Counted from the stretch's first letter, positions 1-6,188 are shown. The stretch is DNA of 7,270 nucleotides from Deltaproteobacteria bacterium (GCA_005879205.1 VBLD01000074.1:1-7270); one strand, 5' to 3'. Notes: generated from the letters alone by a model not told the origin. Made by a program: numbers and translations.

Positions 1-105
1 CGGTAGCAACTTTCCGCGGCGCCGATTCGCAAATCCCGTATTTCTCAATACTTAAGTCCGCGTCGTCTCAGCGCTTCCGCGATTGAGAAATCGCCGCTAC
101 TACCG
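1..105. repeat. Nested imperfect inverted repeat / possible structured RNA
   Basis: Three pairs of complementary arms are nested in order. The innermost is a perfect 10-bp pair, atttctcaat (40-49) with attgagaaat (82-91). Outside it gcggcg (16-21) pairs with cgccgc (92-97), and outermost cggtag (1-6) pairs with ctaccg (100-105). Left-side bulges are 18 and 9 nt; right-side bulges are 0 and 2 nt. The apical loop (50-81) holds the 8-bp palindrome acttaagt and a small gcg-cttc-cgc hairpin (71-80). The segment is clearly more AT-rich than the genes around it. It lies beyond the tRNA terminator, so it is probably not part of the tRNA transcript. It could be a non-coding RNA, a protein-binding dyad or a remnant repeat; the strand is unknown and it may continue left of the window. 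It does not match tmRNA, SRP RNA or RNase P RNA signatures I know. Confidence 0.45.
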
Positions 106-122
106 GACCCCCTCAGCGGCCC

Positions 123-150
123 AAAAGAAAACGCCCTGACGAGTCACGGC
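123..150 (-). terminator. Intrinsic terminator of the tRNA-Gly gene
   Basis: Read on the minus strand, a GC-rich hairpin (stem gccgtga / tcagggc, one G-G mismatch, loop ctcg; positions 150-133) is followed at once by gttttctttt (132-123). It begins 15 nt after the mature tRNA 3' end, which is the expected place for a rho-independent terminator. On the plus strand the same hairpin is followed by no T-run, so it should act only for the tRNA transcript. Confidence 0.7.
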
Positions 151-164
151 CCTTAATTAAAGAG

Positions 165-236
<72 letters not shown>

Positions 237-246
237 AGAGCGCTCG

Positions 247-275
247 ACGTTAGCCGACGCTGCCGCGCCCCGCAA
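247..275 (-). promoter_or_regulatory. Probable sigma70-type promoter of tRNA-Gly
   Basis: On the minus strand TTGCGG (275-270) and TAACGT (252-247) are separated by exactly 17 bp. The -10 keeps the key T, A and final T. Transcription would start around 240, only a few nucleotides before the mature tRNA 5' end at 236. Position and spacing fit well; the match to consensus is moderate. Confidence 0.45.
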
Positions 276-300
276 CCCACCCGGCCCGGCTGTGCGCCAA

Positions 301-329
301 TTGACGCCCCCGCAGGCGTCCAGTAGAGG
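301..329 (+). promoter_or_regulatory. Possible promoter of the CBS-gmhA operon
   Basis: TTGACG (301-306, five of six matches to the -35 consensus) is followed after 17 bp by TAGAGG (324-329), a poor -10. The spacer contains the inverted repeat gacgcc/ggcgtc (303-308 and 315-320). The weakness of the call is that AGAGG at 325-329 also looks like the ribosome binding site of the first gene. A start near 336 would leave almost no leader, so the -35-like hexamer may be fortuitous. It is nevertheless the only candidate in the 100-bp gap between the divergent tRNA and operon. Confidence 0.25.
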
Positions 330-337
330 CTCCATGA

Positions 338-742
338 ATGAAGGGACACGCGCGCAACATCATGACCGAGCGCGTGACCGCCGTCAGCCCCGACACGCCG
401 ATCGAGGCCGTGGCCCGCATCCTCGTCGCCGGCCGGTTCGGAGGCGTCCCCGTCGTCGACCGGGACGGCACCGTCCTCGGGTTCCTCAGCGAAAAGGACC
501 TGATGACCGCCCTCCTCCAGAGCTCGTATGCCGACCGGCCGGCCAGCGACCTCATGGCGCGCGAGCCGACGGTGATCGACGAGTTCGAGACCACCGAGAA
601 CGTGATGGCGCTCATGCGTGACCGCCAGGTCGACCACGTGCTCGTTGCACGCGAAGGACGGCTCGTCGGCATCATCACTCCCCTCGACGTCCTGCGGTTC
701 TTCGTCGAACACGTCATCCCGCCCCCGCCCGAGGTTGGCTGA
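338..742 (+). CDS. Small protein made of a CBS-domain pair
   Basis: This 134-aa protein is nearly all two tandem CBS motifs, residues about 7-57 (NIMTERV ... GFLSEKDL) and 71-123 (DLMAREP ... GIITPLDVL). Both carry the typical 'IMT/LMA' entry and 'G.(L/I)(S/T)..D' exit patterns. CBS pairs (Bateman modules) bind adenosine-containing ligands such as AMP, ATP or SAM and usually act as regulatory sensors; no catalytic domain is attached here. The ATG at 338 has an AGAGG 8 nt upstream; the ATG at 334 is out of frame. The stop overlaps the start of gmhA (TGATG), so the two are probably translationally coupled. Being first in the operon, it could sense nucleotide status for the downstream enzymes, but that role is inference. 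The ligand cannot be told from the sequence. Confidence 0.9.
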   Translation: MKGHARNIMTERVTAVSPDTPIEAVARILVAGRFGGVPVVDRDGTVLGFLSEKDLMTALLQSSYADRPASDLMAREPTVIDEFETTENVMALMRDRQVDHVLVAREGRLVGIITPLDVLRFFVEHVIPPPPEVG

Positions 743-1335
743 TGCCGAGTGCCACCCAGGCGGAGATCCGGCGCCTCTTCGCGGAGAGCGCCCGGGCCCG
801 CGACGTCTTCCTCGAGGACAACGCGGAAGCCCTGGAGCGTACGATCGACCTCGTGGTCGAAGCGCTCGCGGCGGGGCGCAAGATCCTCCTCTTCGGCAAC
901 GGTGGCAGCGCGGCGGACGCCCAGCACATCGCGGCGGAGTTGGTCGGGCGCTTCGCGCGCGAGCGGCGCGCGCTCCCGGCCCTGGCGCTCACCACCGACA
1001 CCTCGGCCCTGACCGCGATCGCCAACGACTACGGGTACGAGCAGGTGTTCGCCCGCCAGGTGCAAGCGCTCGGCGAGGGCGGCGACGTGGCGCTCGCGAT
1101 CTCGACCAGCGGCCGTTCGCCGAGCGTGCTCCGCGCCGTCGAGGCATGCCGCGAGCGCGGCGTGCGAACCGTCGGTCTGACCGGGGGCGACGGCGGCCCG
1201 CTGGCGAGCATGGTCGAAGTCTGTCTCCGGGTGTCCGTCTCCACGCACTCCGCCCGCATCCAGGAGACGCACATCCTCGCCGGGCACGTCATCTGCGAGC
1301 TCGTGGACCGACGCCTCTTCGAGGCGCGCGTGTGA
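742..1335 (+). CDS. gmhA: Phosphoheptose isomerase (sedoheptulose 7-phosphate isomerase)
   Basis: A 197-aa cytosolic SIS-domain enzyme, close to the usual GmhA length. It converts sedoheptulose 7-phosphate to D-glycero-D-manno-heptose 7-phosphate, the first step in making the ADP-heptose used for the LPS inner core. The hallmark NGGSAADAQH is at residues 53-62. H62, E66, Q174 and H182 line up with the zinc/catalytic residues His61, Glu65, Gln172 and His180 of E. coli GmhA. The phosphate-binding loop STSG is at 121-124 and the substrate region LTTDTSALTAIANDYG at 83-98. In the STSG.S loop the usual Asn is Arg125, a small oddity. The ATG at 742 shares its A with the stop of the CBS gene. The 3' end overlaps the next gene by 4 nt (GTGA). 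The other heptose genes (hldE, gmhB, heptosyltransferases) are not in the window. Confidence 0.95.
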   Translation: MPSATQAEIRRLFAESARARDVFLEDNAEALERTIDLVVEALAAGRKILLFGNGGSAADAQHIAAELVGRFARERRALPALALTTDTSALTAIANDYGYEQVFARQVQALGEGGDVALAISTSGRSPSVLRAVEACRERGVRTVGLTGGDGGPLASMVEVCLRVSVSTHSARIQETHILAGHVICELVDRRLFEARV

Positions 1336-2327
1336 CGCGCCGCCGGGCGCGGGCGGTCCGGCCGCGCCGCGCCATCGCCCCGATCGACCCGAGCCGCGTT
1401 CGCACCGTGGCGCTCGCTCGCCGGCCGAGCAAGGTGCTCGCGGCGGCGCTCGGCCGGCCCGTGCGCGCCGGGCTCACGGTCCGGGGACTCCTCGACGGCC
1501 TGCCCGACATCCTCGCGGCGCACGATCTGCGCGAGGCCGCGGCCCGCGTCGCGCGTGCGCTGCGGCGCGGGCGTCCGGTGGTCCTCGGCATGGGCGCCCA
1601 CGTCATCAAGGTGGGTCTTGGTCCGCTGGTCGCCGATCTGATCGCGCGCGGCCGGCTCGCGGCCGTCGCCATGAACGGTGCCTGTCTGATCCACGACTTC
1701 GAGCTAGCCTGGGGCGGCCGCACCTCCGAGGACGTCGGCCCGGGGCTCGACCGCGGCACGTTCGGGATGGCGCACGAGACCGGCGCCTTCCTGAACCAGG
1801 CGATCCGCGACGGCGTCGGCCAGGGCCTCGGCCTCGGTCAGGCGGTCGGTCGAGCGATGCTGCGCGAGCGGCTGCGCTTCGGTCGCACCAGCATCCTCGC
1901 CGCCGCGGCCCGGATGGGAGTGCCGGCCACGGTGCACGTCGCGGTCGGAACCGACATCATCCACATGCACCCGAGCGCGGACGGCGCCGCCGTGGGGCTC
2001 GGCAGCCTGCGCGATTTCCACCAGCTTGCCGGCGTCGTGACGCGGCTGGCGGGCGGCGTCTACCTGAACCTCGGCTCCGCGGTGGTGCTCCCCGAGGTCT
2101 TCGTGAAGGCGCTCAACCTGGCCCGGAACCTCGGCCATCCGGTGCGCGACCTCACCACCGTCGACATGGACTTCAACCGCCACTACCGCCCGAGCGTGAA
2201 CGTCGTCGCGCGCCCCACCGCCGCCGGCGGCCGCGGCATCCAGCTGACAGGCCACCACGAGATCATGGTTCCCCTCCTCTGGGCGGCCGCGGAGGAGGCG
2301 CTCGCCCGCCGTGGCCGATGGCGCTGA
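1332..2327 (+). CDS. Conserved protein of unknown function, faintly deoxyhypusine-synthase-like
   Basis: A 331-aa protein from a GTG start at 1332 in a GTGA overlap with the gmhA stop; the same frame is open upstream, but that part is only a shadow of gmhA. After a basic, Arg-rich N-terminus (about 1-14), conservation appears to begin at residues 18-35 (ID.SRVRTVALARRPSKV). Striking blocks follow: MGAHVIK (87-93), MNGACLIHDFE (114-124), TSEDV (131-135), a glycine-rich GTFGMAHETG stretch, and GTDIIHMHP (206-214) with H211 and H213. No signal peptide or membrane helix is visible. The glycine-rich pattern and the NGA..IHDFE / TSED arrangement recall NAD-binding proteins, and I have an unverified memory of such proteins being labelled deoxyhypusine synthase family in deltaproteobacteria. 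However, the catalytic lysine block of true deoxyhypusine synthase (K-H-H) is absent. Its place directly after gmhA suggests a sugar or nucleotide role, but this is inference. Confidence is high that it is a gene, low for function. Confidence 0.85.
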   Translation: MTRRRARAVRPRRAIAPIDPSRVRTVALARRPSKVLAAALGRPVRAGLTVRGLLDGLPDILAAHDLREAAARVARALRRGRPVVLGMGAHVIKVGLGPLVADLIARGRLAAVAMNGACLIHDFELAWGGRTSEDVGPGLDRGTFGMAHETGAFLNQAIRDGVGQGLGLGQAVGRAMLRERLRFGRTSILAAAARMGVPATVHVAVGTDIIHMHPSADGAAVGLGSLRDFHQLAGVVTRLAGGVYLNLGSAVVLPEVFVKALNLARNLGHPVRDLTTVDMDFNRHYRPSVNVVARPTAAGGRGIQLTGHHEIMVPLLWAAAEEALARRGRWR

Positions 2328-3097
2328 TCACCCTCACGACCGACTTCGGGACGGCCGATCCATGGGTCGGCATCATGAAAGGCGTCATCGCCGACCGTGC
2401 CCCGGGCGTCGCGGTGATCGACGTCACGCACGGCATTCCCCCGCAGGACGTGCTCGCGGGCGCTCTCGTCCTGCGCCATGCAGTTCCGTACTTTCCGCCC
2501 GGCACGGTTCACGTCGCCGTGGTCGACCCGGGCGTCGGCACGAGCCGGCGGGCGCTCTGCGTCGTGACCGAGCGGGAGCTGCTGGTCGGACCGGACAACG
2601 GGCTTCTCTCCCTCGCTGCGGCCGGCGCGCGGCGCATCGTCGAGCTGACCGATAAGCGCTTCTTCCTCTCGCCGCGGAGCACCACCTTCCACGGACGCGA
2701 CGTCTTCGCGCCGGTCGCGGCGGCGCTGGCGACGGGTACCGTTCCCGGGGCGCTCGGTCCGGCGGTGTCCGACATGGAACGGCTCGACATCCCGCTCGTG
2801 GCGGCCGGGCCCGAAGGCCTTCGAGGTCAGGTCATATACGTCGACCGCTTCGGGAACCTCACGACGAACCTCGCCGAAGAGGCACTCGCTGCCTTTTCTC
2901 GTTCCGACGTTTCCATTAGCATCGCGGGAGCTCGGTTGTGCGGCGTTGCGGTCTCCTACGGTGCGGTCGCGCGCGGCCGGGCGGTCGCGGTGGTGAACAG
3001 CTGGGGACTCCTCGAGATCGCCGTGCGGGACGGCTCGGCGAGTGCCGTCCTGGGCGCTCGGGTGGGTGATCCGGTTACCGTGGGTCAAAGCGCATGA
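2318..3097 (+). CDS. SAM hydroxide adenosyltransferase (DUF62, SAM hydrolase / chlorinase-fluorinase family)
   Basis: A 259-aa cytosolic protein of the DUF62 family, whose ordinary members hydrolyse S-adenosyl-methionine to adenosine and methionine using an Asp-Arg-His triad. All three residues are recognisable: D70 and R77 in VVDPGVGTSRR, seven apart as in the archaeal enzyme PH0463, and H125 in TFHGRDVFAPVAA. Other family blocks are TLTTDFG (5-11), GPDNGLL (91-97) and YVDRFGNLTTN (174-184, start of the C-terminal barrel domain). It looks like a hydrolase rather than a halogenase, judged by the intact triad and generic context. The ATG at 2318 overlaps the upstream gene by 10 nt; the GGAGGAGG at 2291-2298 is rather far (19 nt), so coupled re-initiation is likely. 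Its stop overlaps the next start (ATGA). Confidence 0.92.
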   Translation: MALITLTTDFGTADPWVGIMKGVIADRAPGVAVIDVTHGIPPQDVLAGALVLRHAVPYFPPGTVHVAVVDPGVGTSRRALCVVTERELLVGPDNGLLSLAAAGARRIVELTDKRFFLSPRSTTFHGRDVFAPVAAALATGTVPGALGPAVSDMERLDIPLVAAGPEGLRGQVIYVDRFGNLTTNLAEEALAAFSRSDVSISIAGARLCGVAVSYGAVARGRAVAVVNSWGLLEIAVRDGSASAVLGARVGDPVTVGQSA

Positions 3098-3981
3098 GCC
3101 AGCCCGAGGTGATCGCGCGCGCGGACGTCGTCGCCGGGATCCGGCGTCTGCCGCTCGTCAACGCACTCCTGCTTGCCGTCACGGCGCTCACTACCGCGAT
3201 GGCCTCGGCGCTTTTTCTCGGCTTCGACCCGATCAGCGATCCGCGGCAGCTCGTCCACGGCATTCCCTTCGCGGCGACGCTGATCACCATCCTGCTCGTG
3301 CACGAGTCGGGCCACTATCTGATGTGCCGGCGGCACGGGGTCGCGGCCTCGCTGCCGTACTTCGTACCGGCGCCGCCGAACATCGTCCCCGTCGGAACCT
3401 TCGGCGCGTTCATCCGCATCCGCTCGCGTTTTCCGGACCGGCGCGCGCTGTTCGACATCGGCGCGGCCGGGCCATGGGCCGGCTTCGTGGTCGCGGTGGC
3501 CGCCACCGCCCTCGGTCTCCGGCTCTCGACGGTTCTGGCCGCGCCGCCGACCGAGCACACCATCGGGCTGGGCGACTCGCTGCTGACCACCCTGCTCACG
3601 CGCCTCGTGCTCGGCACGAATCCCGACCTGGTGATGCTGCACCCCGTCGCCTTCGCGGGATGGTTCGGCCTCTTCGTCACGTCGCTCAACCTGCTACCCG
3701 CGGGCCAGCTCGACGGCGGCCATGTGCTGTACGCCGTCGTCGGCCGCCGGACACGTCTGCTGCCGCCGGTGCTCCTCGCCACACTGCTCTGGCTCGGCAA
3801 TCGCGGCTGGCCGGGGTGGTTCGTCTGGGCGGGAATCATCGCGGTCATGGTGTCGCTCGGGCACCCGCCCAGCCAGGATGATGCGCGGCCGCTCGGCTTC
3901 GCGCGCGTCGTCTCGGCGGGCGCGACGCTCGCCGTCCTGGTCCTCACCTTCGTCCCGGAGCCGTTCCGTATCGTGCCGTGA
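3094..3981 (+). CDS. Site-2 protease family (M50) intramembrane zinc metalloprotease
   Basis: A 295-aa polytopic inner-membrane protein. The zinc motif HESGH (70-74; His70, Glu71, His74) sits in a hydrophobic helix, and the second metal motif NLLPAGQLDGGH (199-210) supplies Asp207. The block SRFPDRRALFDIGAAGPWAG (111-130) and the GHPP segment after the last helices are typical of the short, PDZ-free S2P group that also includes the plant/cyanobacterial EGY-type proteins. Helices are likely around 20-43, 57-78, 122-147, 186-206, 222-240 and 243-256, with a last one near 272-288. Such proteases cut transmembrane segments, often of membrane-bound regulators; the substrate here is unknown and no anti-sigma factor is nearby. 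The start overlaps the DUF62 stop by 4 nt (ATGA). Confidence 0.93.
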   Translation: MSQPEVIARADVVAGIRRLPLVNALLLAVTALTTAMASALFLGFDPISDPRQLVHGIPFAATLITILLVHESGHYLMCRRHGVAASLPYFVPAPPNIVPVGTFGAFIRIRSRFPDRRALFDIGAAGPWAGFVVAVAATALGLRLSTVLAAPPTEHTIGLGDSLLTTLLTRLVLGTNPDLVMLHPVAFAGWFGLFVTSLNLLPAGQLDGGHVLYAVVGRRTRLLPPVLLATLLWLGNRGWPGWFVWAGIIAVMVSLGHPPSQDDARPLGFARVVSAGATLAVLVLTFVPEPFRIVP

Positions 3982-3991
3982 GACGGGAGCC

Positions 3992-4444
3992 ATGAGCGCG
4001 CGCCCGAGCTGGCACCAGTACTTCATGACCATCACGCGGCAGGTGGCCGAGCGCTCCACCTGCACGCGCGCCAAGGTCGGGGCAGTCATCGTGCGCGACA
4101 AGAACATCCTCGCCACCGGGTACAACGGCGCGCCGGCCGGCCTGCCGCACTGCACGGACGTCGGCTGCCTGGTCTACACGTCGCGCACGCCCACCGGTGA
4201 GTCCGAGGACAACTGCTTCCGCACGATCCACGCCGAGATCAACGCGATCGCCCAGGCGGCGAAGAACGGCGCCAGCATCCGCGACGCCGACATCTACATC
4301 ACGCACACCCCGTGCATTCACTGCCTGAAGGTGCTGATCAACACGGGCATCCGGCGCGTCTTCTACGAGCACGAGTACAAGCGGCCGACGCTCGAGGAGC
4401 TGCTCCGCCACACGGACGTGACGCTCGAGTGCATCAAGCCGTGA
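3992..4444 (+). CDS. dCMP / deoxycytidylate deaminase (ComEB-like)
   Basis: A 150-aa zinc-dependent cytidine/deoxycytidylate deaminase that would make dUMP from dCMP for thymidylate synthesis. The catalytic motif is HAE (H80, E82) with PCIHC (C108, C111) completing the zinc site. Family blocks RPSWHQYFM (4-12), RSTC..AKVGAVIV (21-34) and ATGYNGAPAGLPHC (41-54) are all present. C24, C54 and C59 may take part in a second structural zinc site as known in phage-type dCMP deaminases. The frame is open far upstream, but the family N-terminus fixes the ATG at 3992; a GGGAG lies just before it (3985-3989), unusually close. It starts 10 nt after the protease gene and is the last gene of the plus-strand run. 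Allosteric dCTP/dTTP control is known in some relatives and cannot be judged here. Confidence 0.93.
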   Translation: MSARPSWHQYFMTITRQVAERSTCTRAKVGAVIVRDKNILATGYNGAPAGLPHCTDVGCLVYTSRTPTGESEDNCFRTIHAEINAIAQAAKNGASIRDADIYITHTPCIHCLKVLINTGIRRVFYEHEYKRPTLEELLRHTDVTLECIKP

Positions 4445-4446
4445 GA

Positions 4447-4602
4447 CTAGCGCGCGGCCGTGGTCGACGGCGGGGCGGGGGTCACGGCGCCGGGCCGCTG
4501 CGGCCAGTCGAGCCGCACGACGTAGACGAGCAGCGCCAGGACCGCGAGCGCGAGCACCAGGTCGAACAGCCCGAGACCCCGGGTCGACACGCCGCGCACC
4601 AT
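4447..4602 (-). CDS. 51-aa single-pass membrane protein, unknown function
   Basis: A short minus-strand reading frame from ATG at 4602 to TAG at 4449-4447. It encodes a short basic N-terminus (MVRGVSTRG), one strongly hydrophobic helix at about 12-30 (FDLVLALAVLALLVYVV), then RLDWPQRPG and a Pro/Thr/Ala-rich tail ending in Arg. A Leu/Val/Ala helix framed by Arg and followed by an LDW boundary is what a real small inner-membrane protein looks like, and a chance frame in GC-rich DNA rarely gives it. It fills nearly the whole gap between the deaminase stop (3 bp away, convergent) and the start of the PgeF gene (32 bp away, divergent). There is no strong ribosome binding site upstream. I do not recognise a family. 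Confidence 0.55.
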   Translation of the reverse strand: MVRGVSTRGLGLFDLVLALAVLALLVYVVRLDWPQRPGAVTPAPPSTTAAR

Positions 4603-4634
4603 AGCGAAGGTGCCGGAGGCCCGCCAGCGACGCG

Positions 4635-5324
4635 ATGCTGACGTACGCGCCGTGGGCGGCGATCCCGGGTCTCGCGCACGGCTTCCTCGGACAGACCGAG
4701 TGCGCGGGTGCTGCCGCCTGGGACGCGGTAGTGGCGCGCGCCGGAGTACGCCTCCCGGTCGTCACCGCGCGGCAGGTGCACGGCACGCGCGTCGCCACCG
4801 CCGCGCCGGGGCCGCCACCCGAGGCGGACGCCCTGATCAGCGCGACGGCCGGCCAGGTGGTCGGCGTCGTCACCGCGGACTGTGTGCCCGTACTCCTGAT
4901 CGACCGCCGCCGGCGCGTGGCCGGTGCGGTCCACGCCGGGTGGCGCGGTGCAGCCGCCGGCGTGATCGAGGCGGCGGTCGCGAAGCTCGGCACCGCGTTC
5001 CAGGCCGACGCGCCGTCGCTCGAAGCCGTCATCGGCCCCGCCATCGGCGCGTGCTGCTACGAGGTGGGGGAGGAGGTCCTGGCGGCGTTCCGCGCTCGGG
5101 TCGGCGACGGCACCGCGCCGGCGTGGTCCCATCGTGACGGCCGCCTCCACCTCGACCTGCGCGCCGCGGCGAGGCTCCTGCTGCGCGGCACCGGCGTCGG
5201 GCGGGTCGCGGTGGTCGGCCCGTGCACGGCATGCGGGTCCGGGTACTGCTCGTACCGGCGCGACGGAGCCGGCGCGGGCCGGCAGCTCAGCTTCGTGGGC
5301 TGGGCATCGCCGTCGGACGCGTAG
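4635..5324 (+). CDS. pgeF: PgeF/YfiH family protein (laccase-domain; peptidoglycan editing factor)
   Basis: A 229-aa protein of the YfiH/YlmD 'multicopper polyphenol oxidase' family. Current knowledge places these as purine nucleoside-handling enzymes (phosphorylase/deaminase activity) and, in E. coli, as PgeF, which keeps wrong amino acids out of UDP-MurNAc peptides. Zinc-site residues are visible: H49 in RQVHG, C83 in TADCVPVLL and H100 in HAGWRG, with the 17-residue C-to-H spacing of the family. GPAIGACCYEVG (134-145) and the terminal GRQLSFVGW region are also typical. It is a little shorter than usual (about 240-270): the N-terminal 'slN..D' segment between HGF (15-17) and RQVHG is reduced. 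A GGAGG lies 15 nt before the ATG. The last 38 bp overlap the convergent acyltransferase gene. Confidence 0.93.
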   Translation: MLTYAPWAAIPGLAHGFLGQTECAGAAAWDAVVARAGVRLPVVTARQVHGTRVATAAPGPPPEADALISATAGQVVGVVTADCVPVLLIDRRRRVAGAVHAGWRGAAAGVIEAAVAKLGTAFQADAPSLEAVIGPAIGACCYEVGEEVLAAFRARVGDGTAPAWSHRDGRLHLDLRAAARLLLRGTGVGRVAVVGPCTACGSGYCSYRRDGAGAGRQLSFVGWASPSDA

Positions 5325-6162
5325 GGGCCTCCGGCATCGACCGATCGACGCGCTCCGGATCCTCGAGATACTTCCGGAAGAGCTGCGCCATCGCCCCGCC
5401 CTGAGAGCCGTCCATGAAGCGGTGATCGAAGGTGACGCCGAGGGTCATCACGGGGCGCACCACCACCCGACCCCCCTCGGCGACGGGTTTGTCCTGCACC
5501 TCGCCCACCAACACCACCAGCGGCGTGCGGCTGAACGGAACGAGCGGTGCGCACGCGTGCACCAGCCCGAAGGTACCGACGTTGGAGACCATCGCGCTCC
5601 CGAACTCGTCCTTCACGACGCCGAAGCGAGAGAGATCGAGGTCGAGGTCGTAGATGAGATAGCTGATGAGGCGCAGGAACGGACCGAGCAACCGGATCGG
5701 CAGCCGATCGAGGATCGACTTCGTCCGCTCGACCTGGCGGTCGCGCCGCTGGCGCAGGCGCAGGACGCGCTCCTCCGCTTCCTGGGCGATCTCGAGCACG
5801 TCCTTCTCGTCGGCGCGGGCGATCTTGATGCCGGAGAGATCCCTGCCGCCCTCGATTGCGACCTGCAGGAAGATGTCGACGGTGTCGCGCAGCATGATGC
5901 GGCCACGCGCCACGATCCCGTTCAGCTGCGGGTTCTGCCGGATGGCGAGGGCCACGCCGCGCGCCACGAGATGGGTCACGGTGACGCGCACGCCCGTCTC
6001 GGCACGAAGCCGGGCGAGGTACGCGAGCGAGGGACCCATGGGGACGTCGAGCGTCGCATAGACGCTCGGGTCGTGCGGCGGGCGCCACGCCTGCACCGCG
6101 ACACGCCGCCACCCCTTGAGGGGGTACAGCGGCCGGAAGGTGCCCGCCATGGCGACTGTCAT
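5287..6162 (-). CDS. Stand-alone 2-oxoacid dehydrogenase E2-type acyltransferase domain
   Basis: A 291-aa protein matching only the catalytic domain of dihydrolipoamide acyltransferases (CAT-like fold). The hallmark DHRFMDG is at 246-252, with H247 and D251 as expected catalytic residues. SNVGTFG (193-199) and the early THLVARGVALAI region also match. There is no lipoyl domain and no peripheral-subunit-binding domain, and no E1 or E3 gene nearby, so it is unlikely to be a normal complex core. Between the N- and C-halves lies a charged, Arg/Glu-rich helical insert (about 117-148, EKDVLEIAQEAEERVLRLRQ region) followed by a hydrophobic patch (LLGPFLRLISYLIYDL) that could contact membrane. I chose the ATG at 6162; a TTG at 6186 (8 aa longer) and an ATG at 6150 (4 aa shorter) are alternatives, none with a clear ribosome binding site. 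The substrate is unknown. Confidence 0.85.
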   Translation of the reverse strand: MTVAMAGTFRPLYPLKGWRRVAVQAWRPPHDPSVYATLDVPMGPSLAYLARLRAETGVRVTVTHLVARGVALAIRQNPQLNGIVARGRIMLRDTVDIFLQVAIEGGRDLSGIKIARADEKDVLEIAQEAEERVLRLRQRRDRQVERTKSILDRLPIRLLGPFLRLISYLIYDLDLDLSRFGVVKDEFGSAMVSNVGTFGLVHACAPLVPFSRTPLVVLVGEVQDKPVAEGGRVVVRPVMTLGVTFDHRFMDGSQGGAMAQLFRKYLEDPERVDRSMPEAPTRPTAMPSPRS

Positions 6163-6188
6163 GCGCGGTGACCGCGGCGGTGTCAATC

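Noticed and set aside
133..150. CTGACGAG resembles the CUGANGA core of a hammerhead ribozyme
   Set aside because: No matching GAAA core and no three-stem layout follow. The bases are fully explained as the loop and stem of the tRNA terminator on the minus strand.
153..160. AT-only palindrome ttaattaa next to the tRNA 3' end
   Set aside because: Eight bases only, no repeat partner and no promoter geometry; it is probably just spacer between the tRNA and its terminator.
618..1331. Long in-frame extension upstream of the 331-aa protein, which would make a 569-aa product
   Set aside because: It runs through gmhA and the CBS gene in another frame, is Arg/Pro/Ala-rich with no domain, and a GTG start with a 4-nt overlap exists at 1332.
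3722..3991. Upstream extension of the deaminase frame
   Set aside because: It overlaps the end of the S2P protease gene and has no family similarity; the deaminase N-terminus (RPSWHQYF) begins just after the ATG at 3992.
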